64,000 nucleotides of DNA from Flavobacterium sp. Root901 (lineage in GTDB: Bacteria; Bacteroidota; Bacteroidia; Flavobacteriales; Flavobacteriaceae). The notes beneath the pieces are model-generated. The model did no database searches. It was not told where the DNA came from and saw nothing but the letters and a program-made list of their open reading frames with translations. Position 1 is the stretch's first letter; each line of letters opens with the position of its first letter. Below are positions 44,136 through 53,712 of the stretch, one piece after another. The translations under genes and the position numbers were made by a program. The DNA lies in contig NZ_LMJB01000006.1 of assembly GCF_001429765.1 (NCBI RefSeq), positions 1-64,000 of the forward strand, in the 5' to 3' direction.

Positions 44136-45428
44136 TTGGAACAAAAAAAGCTCTTAATTATAACGTATTACTTTCCTCCGGCTGGCGGACCAGGAGTACA
44201 GCGCTGGTTGAAATTTGTAAAATATCTTCCGGATTTCGATATTCAGCCCATTGTATATGTTCCTGAAAATCCAACCTATCCGATTATTGACGAAGGTTTA
44301 GTAAGCGAAATTTCAGATAAAGTAATTGTTCTTAAAAATAAAATTTGGGAACCGTATCAACTGGCTTCTGTTTTCTCAAAGAATAAAACCAAGAAAATTA
44401 GTTCCGGAATTTTTCCGCATAAAAAAAAGCAGACTTTTTTAGATAAAACATTCCTTTGGGTACGCGGAAATTTATTTATTCCCGATGCCCGCGTTTTTTG
44501 GGTAAAACCTTCTGTTTCCTATCTTCAAAAATATATTAAAGAAAACAATATAGATACAATTGTAACTTCCGGACCGCCGCACAGTTTGCATTTAATTGGT
44601 TTAGAACTGAAAGAAAAATTAAATGTAAAATGGTTTGCAGATTTCCGCGATCCCTGGACTACTATTGGTTATCATAAAGCGCTGCGTTTATCTGGTTACG
44701 CTGCTAAAAAGCATAAAAAAATGGAGCATAAAGTGCTCAATTCAGCCGATACTATTATTGTAACAAGCAAAACGACAAAAACAGAATTTCAGGCCATTAC
44801 CAATAAGCCAATTGAAGTAATTACAAACGGTTACGATATTGAAAAAGTTGACAAACAAACTTTAGATACCAAATTTACGCTGGCTCATATCGGGTCGTTT
44901 TTATCAGACAGAAACCCAAAGTTTTTATGGGAATGTTTAGTAGAGTTACTTCAGGAAATCCCCGGTTTTAAAACAAATCTGGAAATTAAATTGATTGGGG
45001 CAGTAAGTCAGGAAGTTTTGGATTCTATTGAAGAATTTAAGCTGCATGATTATTTGAATCTTTTAGGATATGTTTCACACAGTGAAGCAATTGCGCATCA
45101 AAAAAAGTCTCAGGTTTTGCTTTTAATTGAAATTAATTCAGAAGACACTAAAAGTATCATTCCGGGCAAATTGTTTGAATACATGGTTTCAAATCGTCCA
45201 ATAATTGCTATTGGTCCGCAAGGTTCTGATTTTGCAGATATTATAAAAGAAACCAATACCGGAGTATTTTTTGATTATTCAGAAAAAGCGAAATTAAAAA
45301 GTGTAATTTTGGACTTTTATAATCAGTTTTTAGAAGGGAAATTACAGGCTGATGGTGTTGGTTTACAACAATATTCAAGAAAAAACCTGACTAAACAATT
45401 AGCACAATTGATTTCATTAAAATCATAA
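44136..45428 (+). CDS. GT-B glycosyltransferase (family 4-like)
   Basis: 430 residues with a TTG start at 44136 (TTG-GAA-CAA-AAA), which begins just ahead of the conserved LLIITYYFPPAGGPGVQR strand-loop; no ATG precedes it. The N-terminal acceptor domain has the GGPGVQRW loop and TSGPPHSLHLIGLELK. The C-terminal donor domain shows FTLAHIGSFLSDRNP and IIPGKLFEYMVSNRPIIAIG (E..K/E motif). It transfers a sugar from an NDP-sugar to a glycan or lipid at the cytoplasmic face of the inner membrane; sugar and acceptor are unknown. The flippase gene follows in 36 bp. Confidence 0.88.
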   Translation: MEQKKLLIITYYFPPAGGPGVQRWLKFVKYLPDFDIQPIVYVPENPTYPIIDEGLVSEISDKVIVLKNKIWEPYQLASVFSKNKTKKISSGIFPHKKKQTFLDKTFLWVRGNLFIPDARVFWVKPSVSYLQKYIKENNIDTIVTSGPPHSLHLIGLELKEKLNVKWFADFRDPWTTIGYHKALRLSGYAAKKHKKMEHKVLNSADTIIVTSKTTKTEFQAITNKPIEVITNGYDIEKVDKQTLDTKFTLAHIGSFLSDRNPKFLWECLVELLQEIPGFKTNLEIKLIGAVSQEVLDSIEEFKLHDYLNLLGYVSHSEAIAHQKKSQVLLLIEINSEDTKSIIPGKLFEYMVSNRPIIAIGPQGSDFADIIKETNTGVFFDYSEKAKLKSVILDFYNQFLEGKLQADGVGLQQYSRKNLTKQLAQLISLKS

Positions 45429-45464
45429 TTTCAAACTCTACAATCTAAATTCTGCAATCAAAAA

Positions 45465-46934
45465 ATGGGTATTGTCTTAAACCAGTCTTTTAAAAACACC
45501 ATAATCACGTATATTGGCTTTGCAATTGGAGCCATTAATACACTTTATTTGTACCCGGTTTTTTTAGGTGCAACCTATTATGCCTTAACTAATTATATTA
45601 CATCTGCAGCAAATGTTATTATGCCTTTGTTTGCCATTGGAATGCAGAATACATTAGTCAAATTTTATTCGCAGTATAAAACCGAAGAAGAAAGAGAACA
45701 GTTTTTGTCTTTTACCGCTTTATTTCCTGTTTTAATGTGTATTCCTTTAGGATTGATTGGTATTTTCTTCTATGATGATATAACCGATTTTGTTTCTAAA
45801 GAAAATCCTGTTGTAAGGGAATTTATGCTTTTAATTCCTTTTATCGGAATTTGTATGGCCTATTTTGAAATATTTTATGCCTGGGCAAGAGTTCATATGC
45901 ATTCGGTTTTTGGCAATTTTATTAAAGAAGTTGGATTAAGACTACTTTCGACAGTTGCTTTGATTGGGCTGTATTTTGGATGGATTTCGCTTGTAGAATT
46001 TGTTTACGTAACTGCAGCGATTTATTTCATAGCATTTTTAGTAACGATGTTCTATGCGTTCTATATTAAAAAACCAAATTTTCAGATTACTATTCCTGAT
46101 AATGTGAAAAGTGTTATGGAGTATACTTTTTATATTATTCTTTCAGGAAGTGTTGCCAATTTACTTTTGGACGGAGATAAATTGATGCTGAATCAATATA
46201 TGAAAATCGAAAACATCGCTTATTATTCTGTTGCGACCTATATTGCGCTGGTAATTTCGGTTCCGAGTCGTGCAATGCATCAGATTGTTTATCCCATTAC
46301 AGCGAAGTTGATGCATGAAAACAAACACGACGAATTAAATCAGCTTTATAAAAAGACTTCTATAAACTTACAGATTGTGGGAGGTTTTGTAATGCTTTGC
46401 ATTTTTGTAAATATTAATCAGTTATACGAACTGGTTCCTAAAGAATACAGCGGAGGTATTGCGGTTGTATTTATGATTGGTCTTTCTAAATATTTTGATT
46501 TGATTTTAGGAAACAATAACGCGATTATTTTCAATACAAAATATTACCGAATGGTATTGTATTTAGGATTAATGCTGGTTTTTTTGACTATAATTCTAAA
46601 TATGATTTTTATTCCAATATTTGGAATTTTTGGTTCAGCTTTCGCCACTTTATTATCGATTACCTTGTATAGTTTAGCTAAGCTGCTTTTTGTGGTTAAA
46701 AAACTTCATTTATATCCGTTTACAAAAGAAACGCTTTCGTCAATGCTTTTGACGTTTGTTTTGTTTCTGGTTTTTTACTTTTGGGAGTTTCCGTTTTTCC
46801 AGCTTATCAGCATTGCTTTAAAATCTATTTTGGTAACCATTTTGTATGTTTATCTTAATTATAAGTTTAATATTTCTCCGGATATTAATAAAGTTATTGA
46901 TACTATTTTTAGAAAAATTGGGATCAGGATTTAA
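45465..46934 (+). CDS. Polysaccharide/oligosaccharide flippase (MATE/Wzx-like)
   Basis: 489 residues with about 13-14 predicted membrane helices and no soluble domain. The start FKNTIITYIGFAIGAINTLYLYPV and the central IMEYTFYI-type strand are typical of the polysaccharide biosynthesis protein family that flips undecaprenyl-linked glycans across the inner membrane. It lies directly behind a glycosyltransferase and YfhO, fitting an export step of the same surface glycan. No terminator is obvious behind it. Confidence 0.88.
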   Translation: MGIVLNQSFKNTIITYIGFAIGAINTLYLYPVFLGATYYALTNYITSAANVIMPLFAIGMQNTLVKFYSQYKTEEEREQFLSFTALFPVLMCIPLGLIGIFFYDDITDFVSKENPVVREFMLLIPFIGICMAYFEIFYAWARVHMHSVFGNFIKEVGLRLLSTVALIGLYFGWISLVEFVYVTAAIYFIAFLVTMFYAFYIKKPNFQITIPDNVKSVMEYTFYIILSGSVANLLLDGDKLMLNQYMKIENIAYYSVATYIALVISVPSRAMHQIVYPITAKLMHENKHDELNQLYKKTSINLQIVGGFVMLCIFVNINQLYELVPKEYSGGIAVVFMIGLSKYFDLILGNNNAIIFNTKYYRMVLYLGLMLVFLTIILNMIFIPIFGIFGSAFATLLSITLYSLAKLLFVVKKLHLYPFTKETLSSMLLTFVLFLVFYFWEFPFFQLISIALKSILVTILYVYLNYKFNISPDINKVIDTIFRKIGIRI

Positions 46935-47242
46935 AGATAAAAAGCTCAAAAAAAATTTTTTTTTATTGCGCTTGTTCTGAAATTATATAAAAAGAGATTA
47001 GAAAGCTGTCATTTTTTATTACATGTTGAAAATGTAAAAAGAATCTTAAAGTTTTTATCTCATTTATTTTGTAATTCAATTTATTAAATTTAATTTTATG
47101 TAGATTTTTATTACATCTCTTCATTGACAGCATGAAAAATATTTGCGTAAAGGCAAAAAAGAGACGTTCTAATTTCACTTAAATCAAAAAGAGCTATCCC
47201 ATTGTTAAATTTAAAGTATCACATGCAGACAAAACCAAACAA
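46935..47242. other. 308-bp AT-rich intergenic region
   Basis: No gene is supported. It starts with a perfect A8-T9 tract (46958-46974) that could serve as a weak terminator for the flippase operon. A minus-strand open frame of 71 codons (46963-47178) has no signature and very biased composition. No promoter for the next gene matches consensus well; TTAAATTTAAAG near 47200-47215 is the nearest. Confidence 0.4.
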
Positions 47243-47548
47243 ATGATTATGAAAAGCAATAAGCTAAGTCAGGAACAAAGTGTACAGGTGTTTTCTAATA
47301 TGATATCTAACAAGGTTCATAATGGATTTACACTAGAAGAGAGAAATGATGAATTACTTTTTGCAGTTCTTTCTAAAGGAGGAAAAGTAGTTAACCACAG
47401 TTTAAATTTCATGATTTTTTGTTTAACCCTCGGATTATGGTCATTTGCCTGGCTATATCTTACATTAGAGGCTTCAAAACAAAAAAAGGTATTAGTAGCC
47501 ATCGACGAAGATGGATTTCCTTTTGAAGAAAAATGTTTAGTAGCTTAG
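47243..47548 (+). CDS. Small hypothetical membrane protein
   Basis: 101 residues from ATG 47243 (a second in-frame ATG is two codons on). A soluble, mildly charged N-terminal half (LSQEQSVQVFSNMI, FTLEERNDELLFAVLSKGGK) precedes one hydrophobic helix (about residues 55-76, LNFMIFCLTLGLWSFAWLYL) and a short charged C-terminus. No family recognised. It is monocistronic with a strong terminator behind it. Confidence 0.65.
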   Translation: MIMKSNKLSQEQSVQVFSNMISNKVHNGFTLEERNDELLFAVLSKGGKVVNHSLNFMIFCLTLGLWSFAWLYLTLEASKQKKVLVAIDEDGFPFEEKCLVA

Positions 47549-47591
47549 ATTTTCAGACATTATGTCTTAAATAATAAGCCAAAACAATTTC

Positions 47592-47636
47592 AAAAAAAAG
47601 CAGCCATATGTTAATTGCATATGGCTGCTTTTTTTT
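47592..47636. terminator. Strong bidirectional terminator
   Basis: Exact 19-bp arms (47592-47610 and 47618-47636: A8-GCAGCCATATG and CATATGGCTGC-T8) around TTAATTG, between the convergent 47243-47548 gene and uvrA. Confidence 0.93.
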
Positions 47637-47680
47637 ATAATGCATTTTAAGTTTGAAGAAGGTTATACTTAAAGTATTTT

Positions 47681-50476
47681 CTAAAGTTTATCTTTTAAAT
47701 AAATTCCCGTAACAGATTCTTTTATTTTAACAATATCTTCAGGTGTTCCTTCAGCTAATAGATGTCCGCCGTTTTCACCTCCTTCAGGTCCTAAATCTAC
47801 AATCCAGTCGGCGCATTTTATCAAGTCTAAATTGTGTTCAATAACAATAATCGAATGTCCTTTCTCGATTAATGCATCAAAAGAAGCAAGCAGTTTTTTA
47901 ATATCGTGAAAATGAAGCCCGGTTGTAGGTTCATCAAAAACGAATAAAGCTTTATGTTTTGTTGCTCCTTTTACTAAAAATGAGGCTAATTTAATACGCT
48001 GCGCTTCACCACCCGAAAGCGTAGAAGAAGATTGTCCTAATTGTACATATCCTAAACCAACATCTTTAAGAGGCTGTAATTTTTGAATGATTTTTGACTG
48101 CTTGTTTTTTTCGAAAAAAGCAATTGCATCATCAATTGTCATTGTAAGGACATCATTGATGTTTTGGTTGTCAAAAGTAACTTCGAGAATCTCCTTTTTA
48201 AATCTTTTTCCGCCACAGGTTTCACAAGGCAGCGAAACATCGGCCATAAATACCATTTCAACGTTTATAGACCCTTCTCCTTTACAAGTTTCACATCGGC
48301 CTCCATCAACATTAAATGAAAAATGTTTGGCCTGATATCCTCTTATTTTAGATAATTTTTCTTTTGCGTATAAATCACGAATGTCATCGTATGCTTTTAT
48401 GTATGTAACCGGATTCGATCTTGAACTTCTTCCAATCGGATTCTGGTCGACATATTCAATATGTTTTATCTGGGAGAAAGATCCTGAAATTTCGCTAAAC
48501 TGTCCGGCTTTTTCAGCAGCATTTTCTAGCTTTTTCTGCATGGCAGGAAATAGGATTTTTTTAATCAAAGTACTTTTTCCACTTCCTGAAACTCCGGTTA
48601 CAACCGTTAAGATATCCAGAGGAAAAGTAACATTAATATTTTTCAGGTTATTTTCTCTTGCGCCGATAATATCAATATGATTTTTGAATTTTCGTCTTTT
48701 CTTCGGCACGGCAATTTCCAGATCACCGTTCAGATATTTTGAAGTAAGCGAATCTGATTTTAAGATTTCTTCATACGTTCCCTGTGCAACCAATTGTCCT
48801 CCAAAAGTTCCGGCTTCGGGGCCAATATCTATAATCATATCGGCAGCTTTCATAATATCCTCGTCGTGTTCTACAACAATTACGGTATTTCCTAAATCTC
48901 TAAGAGAAAGCAAAACTTTAATTAAACGCTCAGAATCTTTTGGATGCAGACCAATACTTGGTTCGTCCAGAATATACATTGAGCCAACCAGACTGCTTCC
49001 TAATGAAGTGGCAAGGTTTATACGCTGTGATTCTCCACCGGAAAGCGTTGAGGAATTTCGGTTTAAGGTTAAATAATCTAAACCAACTTCCGTTAAAAAA
49101 GACAAACGATTGTTGATTTCAACCATTAAACGTTTTGCAATTTGCTGTTCGTAAACATTTAATTCCAGGTTTTTGAAAAAAGTAACCAAATGTTTAATAG
49201 GAAGATCAACTAAATCTGAAACCGTTTTACCTCCAATTTTTACGTAAGATGCTTCTTCGCGTAAACGTTTTCCACGGCAGGCGTGACATTTTGTTTTTCC
49301 GCGGTAACGTGACAGCATTACACGGTTTTGTATTTTATAATTTTTTTCTTCAAGTTCTCTGAAAAAATCGTTCAGACCCTGAAAATATTGGTTTCCAGTC
49401 CAGATTAAATCTTTTTGGTTTTCTGAAAGTTCAAAATAAGGTTTGTGAATTGGGAAATCAAACTTATAAGCATGTTTTATCAATTCATCTTTATACCAGC
49501 TCATACTTTCGCCTCGCCACGGATAAATGGCACTTTCAAAAACAGATAAGGAGGTATTTGGAACTACCAAATCAGCATCAATGCCAATAATATTTCCATA
49601 ACCTTCGCACACAGGACAAGCGCCGTAAGGATTATTAAAGCTAAACAAATGAACGTTTGGCTCTAAAAAAGTAATTCCGTCCAGTTCAAAGTTGTTTGAA
49701 TAAGAAAACCTTTTATTCGAACCCAGTTCCTGAAGGGAACAAATCCCTTTTCCTTCAAAAAATGCAGTTTGTACGGCATCTGCCAGACGATTGTAGAATT
49801 CCTCTTCTTCTTTTACGACGATACGGTCAATGATTAATAAAATGTCTTTATTATCCAGCTGATGAAGATTTTCAGGGGAAAACTCATCTAAACGCACCAT
49901 TTCATTATCAACTAAAATACGTGCAAAACCCTGTTGTAAAAGTATTTTTAATTTATCTTCGAGCTGGCGTCCTTCTTCTAAATGAATAGGAGAAAGAAGA
50001 AGCCATTTACTCTCGATTTCAAATGTTTTTACATCGACAATGACATCAGAAACGGTATTTTTTTTAACTTCTTGTCCCGAAACCGGTGAATACGTTCTTC
50101 CAATTCTGGCAAACAAAAGTTTGATATAATCGTAAATTTCTGTTGAAGTTCCAACCGTAGAACGGGCATTTGTAGTATTTACTTTTTGCTCAATAGCAAT
50201 TGCAGGAGCAATTCCTTTAATGTATTCAACTTTTGGTTTGTCTAACCGGCCCAAAAACTGACGCGCGTAGGAAGATAAACTTTCTACATAACGTCGCTGT
50301 CCTTCAGCATATAAAGTGTCAAAAGCTAAACTTGATTTTCCTGATCCTGAAAGACCTGTAATAACAACAAGTTTGTTTCTCGGAATGGCAACATCTACAT
50401 TTTTTAAATTATGTACCTGTGCGCCTTTAATGATAATATTTTGCTTCGGGTCGAGTGTAGAAAGATCAATTTGCAT
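47681..50476 (-). CDS. uvrA: Excinuclease ABC subunit A
   Basis: 931 residues, the usual UvrA length. It is the damage-recognition ATPase of nucleotide excision repair, acting with UvrB. Two ABC ATPase modules are seen: Walker A GLSGSGKSS (about residue 40) and GVSGSGKST (about 630), signatures LSGGESQRI and LSGGEAQRIKLA, and Walker B ILDEPSIGLH and VFDEPTTGLH. Zinc-binding Cys pairs CPVCEGYG, CHACRGKR, CETCKGEG and CETCGGKR are complete. It is a single-gene unit. Confidence 0.98.
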   Translation of the reverse strand: MQIDLSTLDPKQNIIIKGAQVHNLKNVDVAIPRNKLVVITGLSGSGKSSLAFDTLYAEGQRRYVESLSSYARQFLGRLDKPKVEYIKGIAPAIAIEQKVNTTNARSTVGTSTEIYDYIKLLFARIGRTYSPVSGQEVKKNTVSDVIVDVKTFEIESKWLLLSPIHLEEGRQLEDKLKILLQQGFARILVDNEMVRLDEFSPENLHQLDNKDILLIIDRIVVKEEEEFYNRLADAVQTAFFEGKGICSLQELGSNKRFSYSNNFELDGITFLEPNVHLFSFNNPYGACPVCEGYGNIIGIDADLVVPNTSLSVFESAIYPWRGESMSWYKDELIKHAYKFDFPIHKPYFELSENQKDLIWTGNQYFQGLNDFFRELEEKNYKIQNRVMLSRYRGKTKCHACRGKRLREEASYVKIGGKTVSDLVDLPIKHLVTFFKNLELNVYEQQIAKRLMVEINNRLSFLTEVGLDYLTLNRNSSTLSGGESQRINLATSLGSSLVGSMYILDEPSIGLHPKDSERLIKVLLSLRDLGNTVIVVEHDEDIMKAADMIIDIGPEAGTFGGQLVAQGTYEEILKSDSLTSKYLNGDLEIAVPKKRRKFKNHIDIIGARENNLKNINVTFPLDILTVVTGVSGSGKSTLIKKILFPAMQKKLENAAEKAGQFSEISGSFSQIKHIEYVDQNPIGRSSRSNPVTYIKAYDDIRDLYAKEKLSKIRGYQAKHFSFNVDGGRCETCKGEGSINVEMVFMADVSLPCETCGGKRFKKEILEVTFDNQNINDVLTMTIDDAIAFFEKNKQSKIIQKLQPLKDVGLGYVQLGQSSSTLSGGEAQRIKLASFLVKGATKHKALFVFDEPTTGLHFHDIKKLLASFDALIEKGHSIIVIEHNLDLIKCADWIVDLGPEGGENGGHLLAEGTPEDIVKIKESVTGIYLKDKL

Positions 50477-50495
50477 AAAAAAAGTTCAATTTTTA

Positions 50496-50503
50496 CAAAA
50501 GTA
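50496..50503 (-). promoter_or_regulatory. Candidate uvrA promoter -7 element
   Basis: Minus-strand TACTTTTG fits TAnnTTTG, 19 bp before the uvrA ATG. No clear -33; no LexA-like palindrome recognised. Confidence 0.5.
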
Positions 50504-50669
50504 ATCAATTTTGAATAGAGTTTTGTTAAGGATATTGTTCCAAATCTTAACAGAATTTCCATGTTGGATTCTCTTTTTGCTTTAGCTTTTTTTTACCAAA
50601 AATTGTTATTTCCATCTAAAATATGCTATTTTAGAACTGTTTTAGTACCATTAATAATCCTGACCAAAT

Positions 50670-53471
50670 TTGAAAACTAAACTCTCTATCTTGTTATTTT
50701 TATTGAATTTCCTGATGTTCGCACAGGAACTTCCACCAATCGTTAAATATTCTTCGTTTGTTTATGGAGCAGGAAATCAAAGCTGGATGATTTCTCAGGA
50801 CGATGAAAATTATTTGTATTTTGCTAATAATGACGGACTTTTGGAATATAACGGAACGAACTGGCAATTGTATCCGGGACCAAATGAAACCATTATTCGA
50901 TCTGTAAAAGTAATTGGAAATAAGATTTTTACGGGCAGTTACATGAATTTTGGTTATTGGGTAAGAAATGAAAACGGTAAATTAAAATATACGTCACTCA
51001 GCGATAAAATTAAAAGTAAAATTTTAGATGATGAACAGTTTTGGAACATCTTAAAATACGATCAGTGGATTTTATTTCAGTCGTTAAACCGAATTTATAT
51101 TTATGATACCAAAAGTAAAAAGTTTAATATTATTGCGCCTAAAAATGGCGTTATAAAATCATTTGCGGCTAAAAATGCTATTTATTTTCAAACGATTAAA
51201 GAAGGTCTTTTTGAAATTGAAAGCGGAAGGGCAAAATTAGTTTCAGATAATCCGATTTTGAAGAAATTTACAATTGCCAATGTTTTTACAACAGATGATG
51301 GTTTGTTGATTCAAACCCAGTTAGACGGAATTTACAAACTTATTGGAAATTCGCTTACAAGAATTGCTACAGATGTCGATGCGGAATTAAAATCAAGTTT
51401 TGTATACAGCAGTCAGCGTCTTCAGGATGGAAGTTTTGCATTGGGAACGGTTTCAAACGGAGTTTTTATTTTATCGGATAAAGGAAAACTAAAATACCAT
51501 TTGACACAAAGCAAAGGGCTGAGCAATAATACAGCTTTGTCGCTTTTTGAAGATAAAGACCAAAATTTATGGGTTGGATTGGATAACGGAATTAACTGCA
51601 TCAATATTCAGTCGCCCGTTCATAGTTTTACTGACGATACAGGCGTTATGGGAACGGTTTATGCATCTGCCGTTTTTAATGGAATGCTGTATATTGGGAC
51701 CAATCAGGGATTATTTTGCAAATCAACTCAGGGTAATTCAGAGTTTAAATTTATAAACGGAACAAAAGGTCAGGTCTGGTCATTATTTGTTTATGATAAT
51801 ACGCTTTTCTGCGGACACGATTCCGGAACTTTTGTAGTAACAAACGATTTGGCAAGAAACATATTTTCAGCTTCGGGAACCTGGAAATTCGAACCGGTTT
51901 CAGGAAATAAAAATCAGCTGATTCAGGGAAATTATTATGGATTATCAGTGCTGGAAAAAGTCGATAATCAATGGATTTTTATAAACAAAATTCAAGGTTT
52001 TGATTATTCCTCGCGCTATTTTGAAATTACAAAAAATCTTGAGGTTTATGTGAGTCATGAATACAAAGGCATTTTTAGATTAAAACTCGACAAATCACTT
52101 TTAAAGGCACATAATTTTTACGCTTATAAATCGCCTGAAAAAGGAAACAGCGCCAGTTTAACGACTTTTAATAATTCAATTTATTATGCTTATAAAGGCG
52201 GAATTTTTAAATTAAATCCTAAGAGCAGGCAATTTGAAAAAGATACAGTTTTAAGTTCAATTTTTGAAAAAGACGAATATACATCGGGAAAATTAATTGT
52301 CGATAAATCGAATAAAATCTGGTTGTTTTCTAAAAACTACATTCATTATTTCTCCGCCAGTAAACTGAGTAATCAGTTAAAACAAAATATAATCCCGATA
52401 CCGTCTTCATTGACCAATTCAATGCTGGGATATGAGAATATCACGCAAATTTCAAAATCAACGTATTTAATTGGAACTACAGACGGTTATTACACCCTGA
52501 ACATCGATGATTTGAGTTTTAAAAACTACAGCGTTTTTATTACTGATATTACAATAAACAAGCAAAACGAAACTTTTAAAAATGTTGGAATTCAGAGTGA
52601 AGGAAGTTTTCGTTATGACGAAAATAATATTACACTCAATTACACCGTTCCGGAATACAATAAATACATCAATTCTGAATATCAATATTTATTAGAAGGT
52701 TTTCAGAATGACTGGAGCGAATGGAGTACAAAAGCAACTGCAAATTTTAAAAATCTGCCGCCGGGAAAATATACCTTTAAAGTCAGAGCAAAATATGCCA
52801 ATACCATTTTGCCAAATACGGCTGTTTATACATTTGTTGTTTTAAAACCCTGGTATCTGACCAATCTGGCTTGTTTTATTTATTTTCTTCTGATTCTGGC
52901 TATGGCTTATTTTATTAATAAAGCCTATCGTAATTATTATCAAAAGCAAAAAGAAAAACTTATTGAAGAGAATAATCTCCTGTTGGAAATTAAGGAACTT
53001 GAAAATGAACAGGAATTAATGCGAATCAGAAACGAGCAGCTTTCTCAGGACGTAGATAATAAAAATCGGGAACTGGCAGTTTCTACTATGAGTTTAAACA
53101 GTAAAAATGAACTTTTGGCTTTTATAAAAGAAGATTTAAAGAAAACAGCCCAAAATGACAGCACTAATATTAAATCTGTAATTAGTACGATCAATAAAAA
53201 TATTACCGAAGAAGATTCATGGAATGTATTTAAAGAAGCGTTTGATAGTGCAGATAAAGATTTCCTCAAAAGAATCAAACAAATGCATCCAGCTTTAACG
53301 CCAAATGATCTTCGCCTGTGTGCCTATCTTCGATTAAACCTTTCGTCAAAAGAGATTGCGCCTATGTTTAATATTTCGGTGCGAAGTGTTGAAATAAAAA
53401 GGTATCGTTTGCGTAAAAAAATGGATTTGCAGCACGAAATCGGTTTAGTTGAATATATTCTGGCTGTATAG
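50670..53471 (+). CDS. Triple-tyrosine/propeller sensor with cytoplasmic LuxR-type DNA-binding domain
   Basis: 933 residues, TTG start (50670) directly opening a signal peptide (LSILLFLLNFLMFAQ). The periplasmic part has regulator-type beta-propeller blades (DKDQNLWVGLDNGINCI and similar) and a Y_Y_Y domain (about 650-725, YLLEGFQNDWSEWS). One membrane helix (about 728-750) leads into a coiled coil (about 755-825) and a C-terminal LuxR-like helix-turn-helix (about 870-930, LSSKEIAPMFNISVRSVEIKRYRLRKKM). There is no kinase or receiver domain, so the protein must bind DNA while in the membrane. Its position before SusC/SusD and GH16 genes suggests that it senses beta-glucan fragments and activates that locus. 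Confidence 0.9.
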   Translation: MKTKLSILLFLLNFLMFAQELPPIVKYSSFVYGAGNQSWMISQDDENYLYFANNDGLLEYNGTNWQLYPGPNETIIRSVKVIGNKIFTGSYMNFGYWVRNENGKLKYTSLSDKIKSKILDDEQFWNILKYDQWILFQSLNRIYIYDTKSKKFNIIAPKNGVIKSFAAKNAIYFQTIKEGLFEIESGRAKLVSDNPILKKFTIANVFTTDDGLLIQTQLDGIYKLIGNSLTRIATDVDAELKSSFVYSSQRLQDGSFALGTVSNGVFILSDKGKLKYHLTQSKGLSNNTALSLFEDKDQNLWVGLDNGINCINIQSPVHSFTDDTGVMGTVYASAVFNGMLYIGTNQGLFCKSTQGNSEFKFINGTKGQVWSLFVYDNTLFCGHDSGTFVVTNDLARNIFSASGTWKFEPVSGNKNQLIQGNYYGLSVLEKVDNQWIFINKIQGFDYSSRYFEITKNLEVYVSHEYKGIFRLKLDKSLLKAHNFYAYKSPEKGNSASLTTFNNSIYYAYKGGIFKLNPKSRQFEKDTVLSSIFEKDEYTSGKLIVDKSNKIWLFSKNYIHYFSASKLSNQLKQNIIPIPSSLTNSMLGYENITQISKSTYLIGTTDGYYTLNIDDLSFKNYSVFITDITINKQNETFKNVGIQSEGSFRYDENNITLNYTVPEYNKYINSEYQYLLEGFQNDWSEWSTKATANFKNLPPGKYTFKVRAKYANTILPNTAVYTFVVLKPWYLTNLACFIYFLLILAMAYFINKAYRNYYQKQKEKLIEENNLLLEIKELENEQELMRIRNEQLSQDVDNKNRELAVSTMSLNSKNELLAFIKEDLKKTAQNDSTNIKSVISTINKNITEEDSWNVFKEAFDSADKDFLKRIKQMHPALTPNDLRLCAYLRLNLSSKEIAPMFNISVRSVEIKRYRLRKKMDLQHEIGLVEYILAV

Positions 53472-53517
53472 TATTTCAGAAAAAGATTAAAAATAACTAT
53501 ACATTACCACAACATTA

Positions 53518-53525
53518 TACTTTTG
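53518..53525 (+). promoter_or_regulatory. Candidate promoter -7 element upstream of susC
   Basis: TACTTTTG, an exact TAnnTTTG match about 47 bp after the regulator stop. It would give a long leader of about 180 nt before the susC-like ATG at 53713. The -33 is weak, as expected for an activator-dependent promoter. Confidence 0.4.
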
Positions 53526-53712
53526 TTGGCAAATTCAAGTCAAAATGTTAAAGAAATTAACATTCCGAAATTATAGTTATACGGCGGTATATTTTATGAT
53601 ATCCTGAATTAAGATTATATTTTTTTATGATGTATGTTTTTTGTTGAGGTTAATTTTATCGTTTTCATAAAGGGAACAGATAAATTTAGCTTTCAATAAA
53701 AACTAACTAATT

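Noticed and set aside
46958..46974. A8-T9 tract as terminator of the flippase operon
   Set aside because: Pure A-T hairpin without GC would be weak; kept only as a note in the region description.
46963..47178. 71-codon minus-strand frame between flippase and 47243 gene
   Set aside because: Highly A/T-driven composition, no signature, no promoter or neighbour support.
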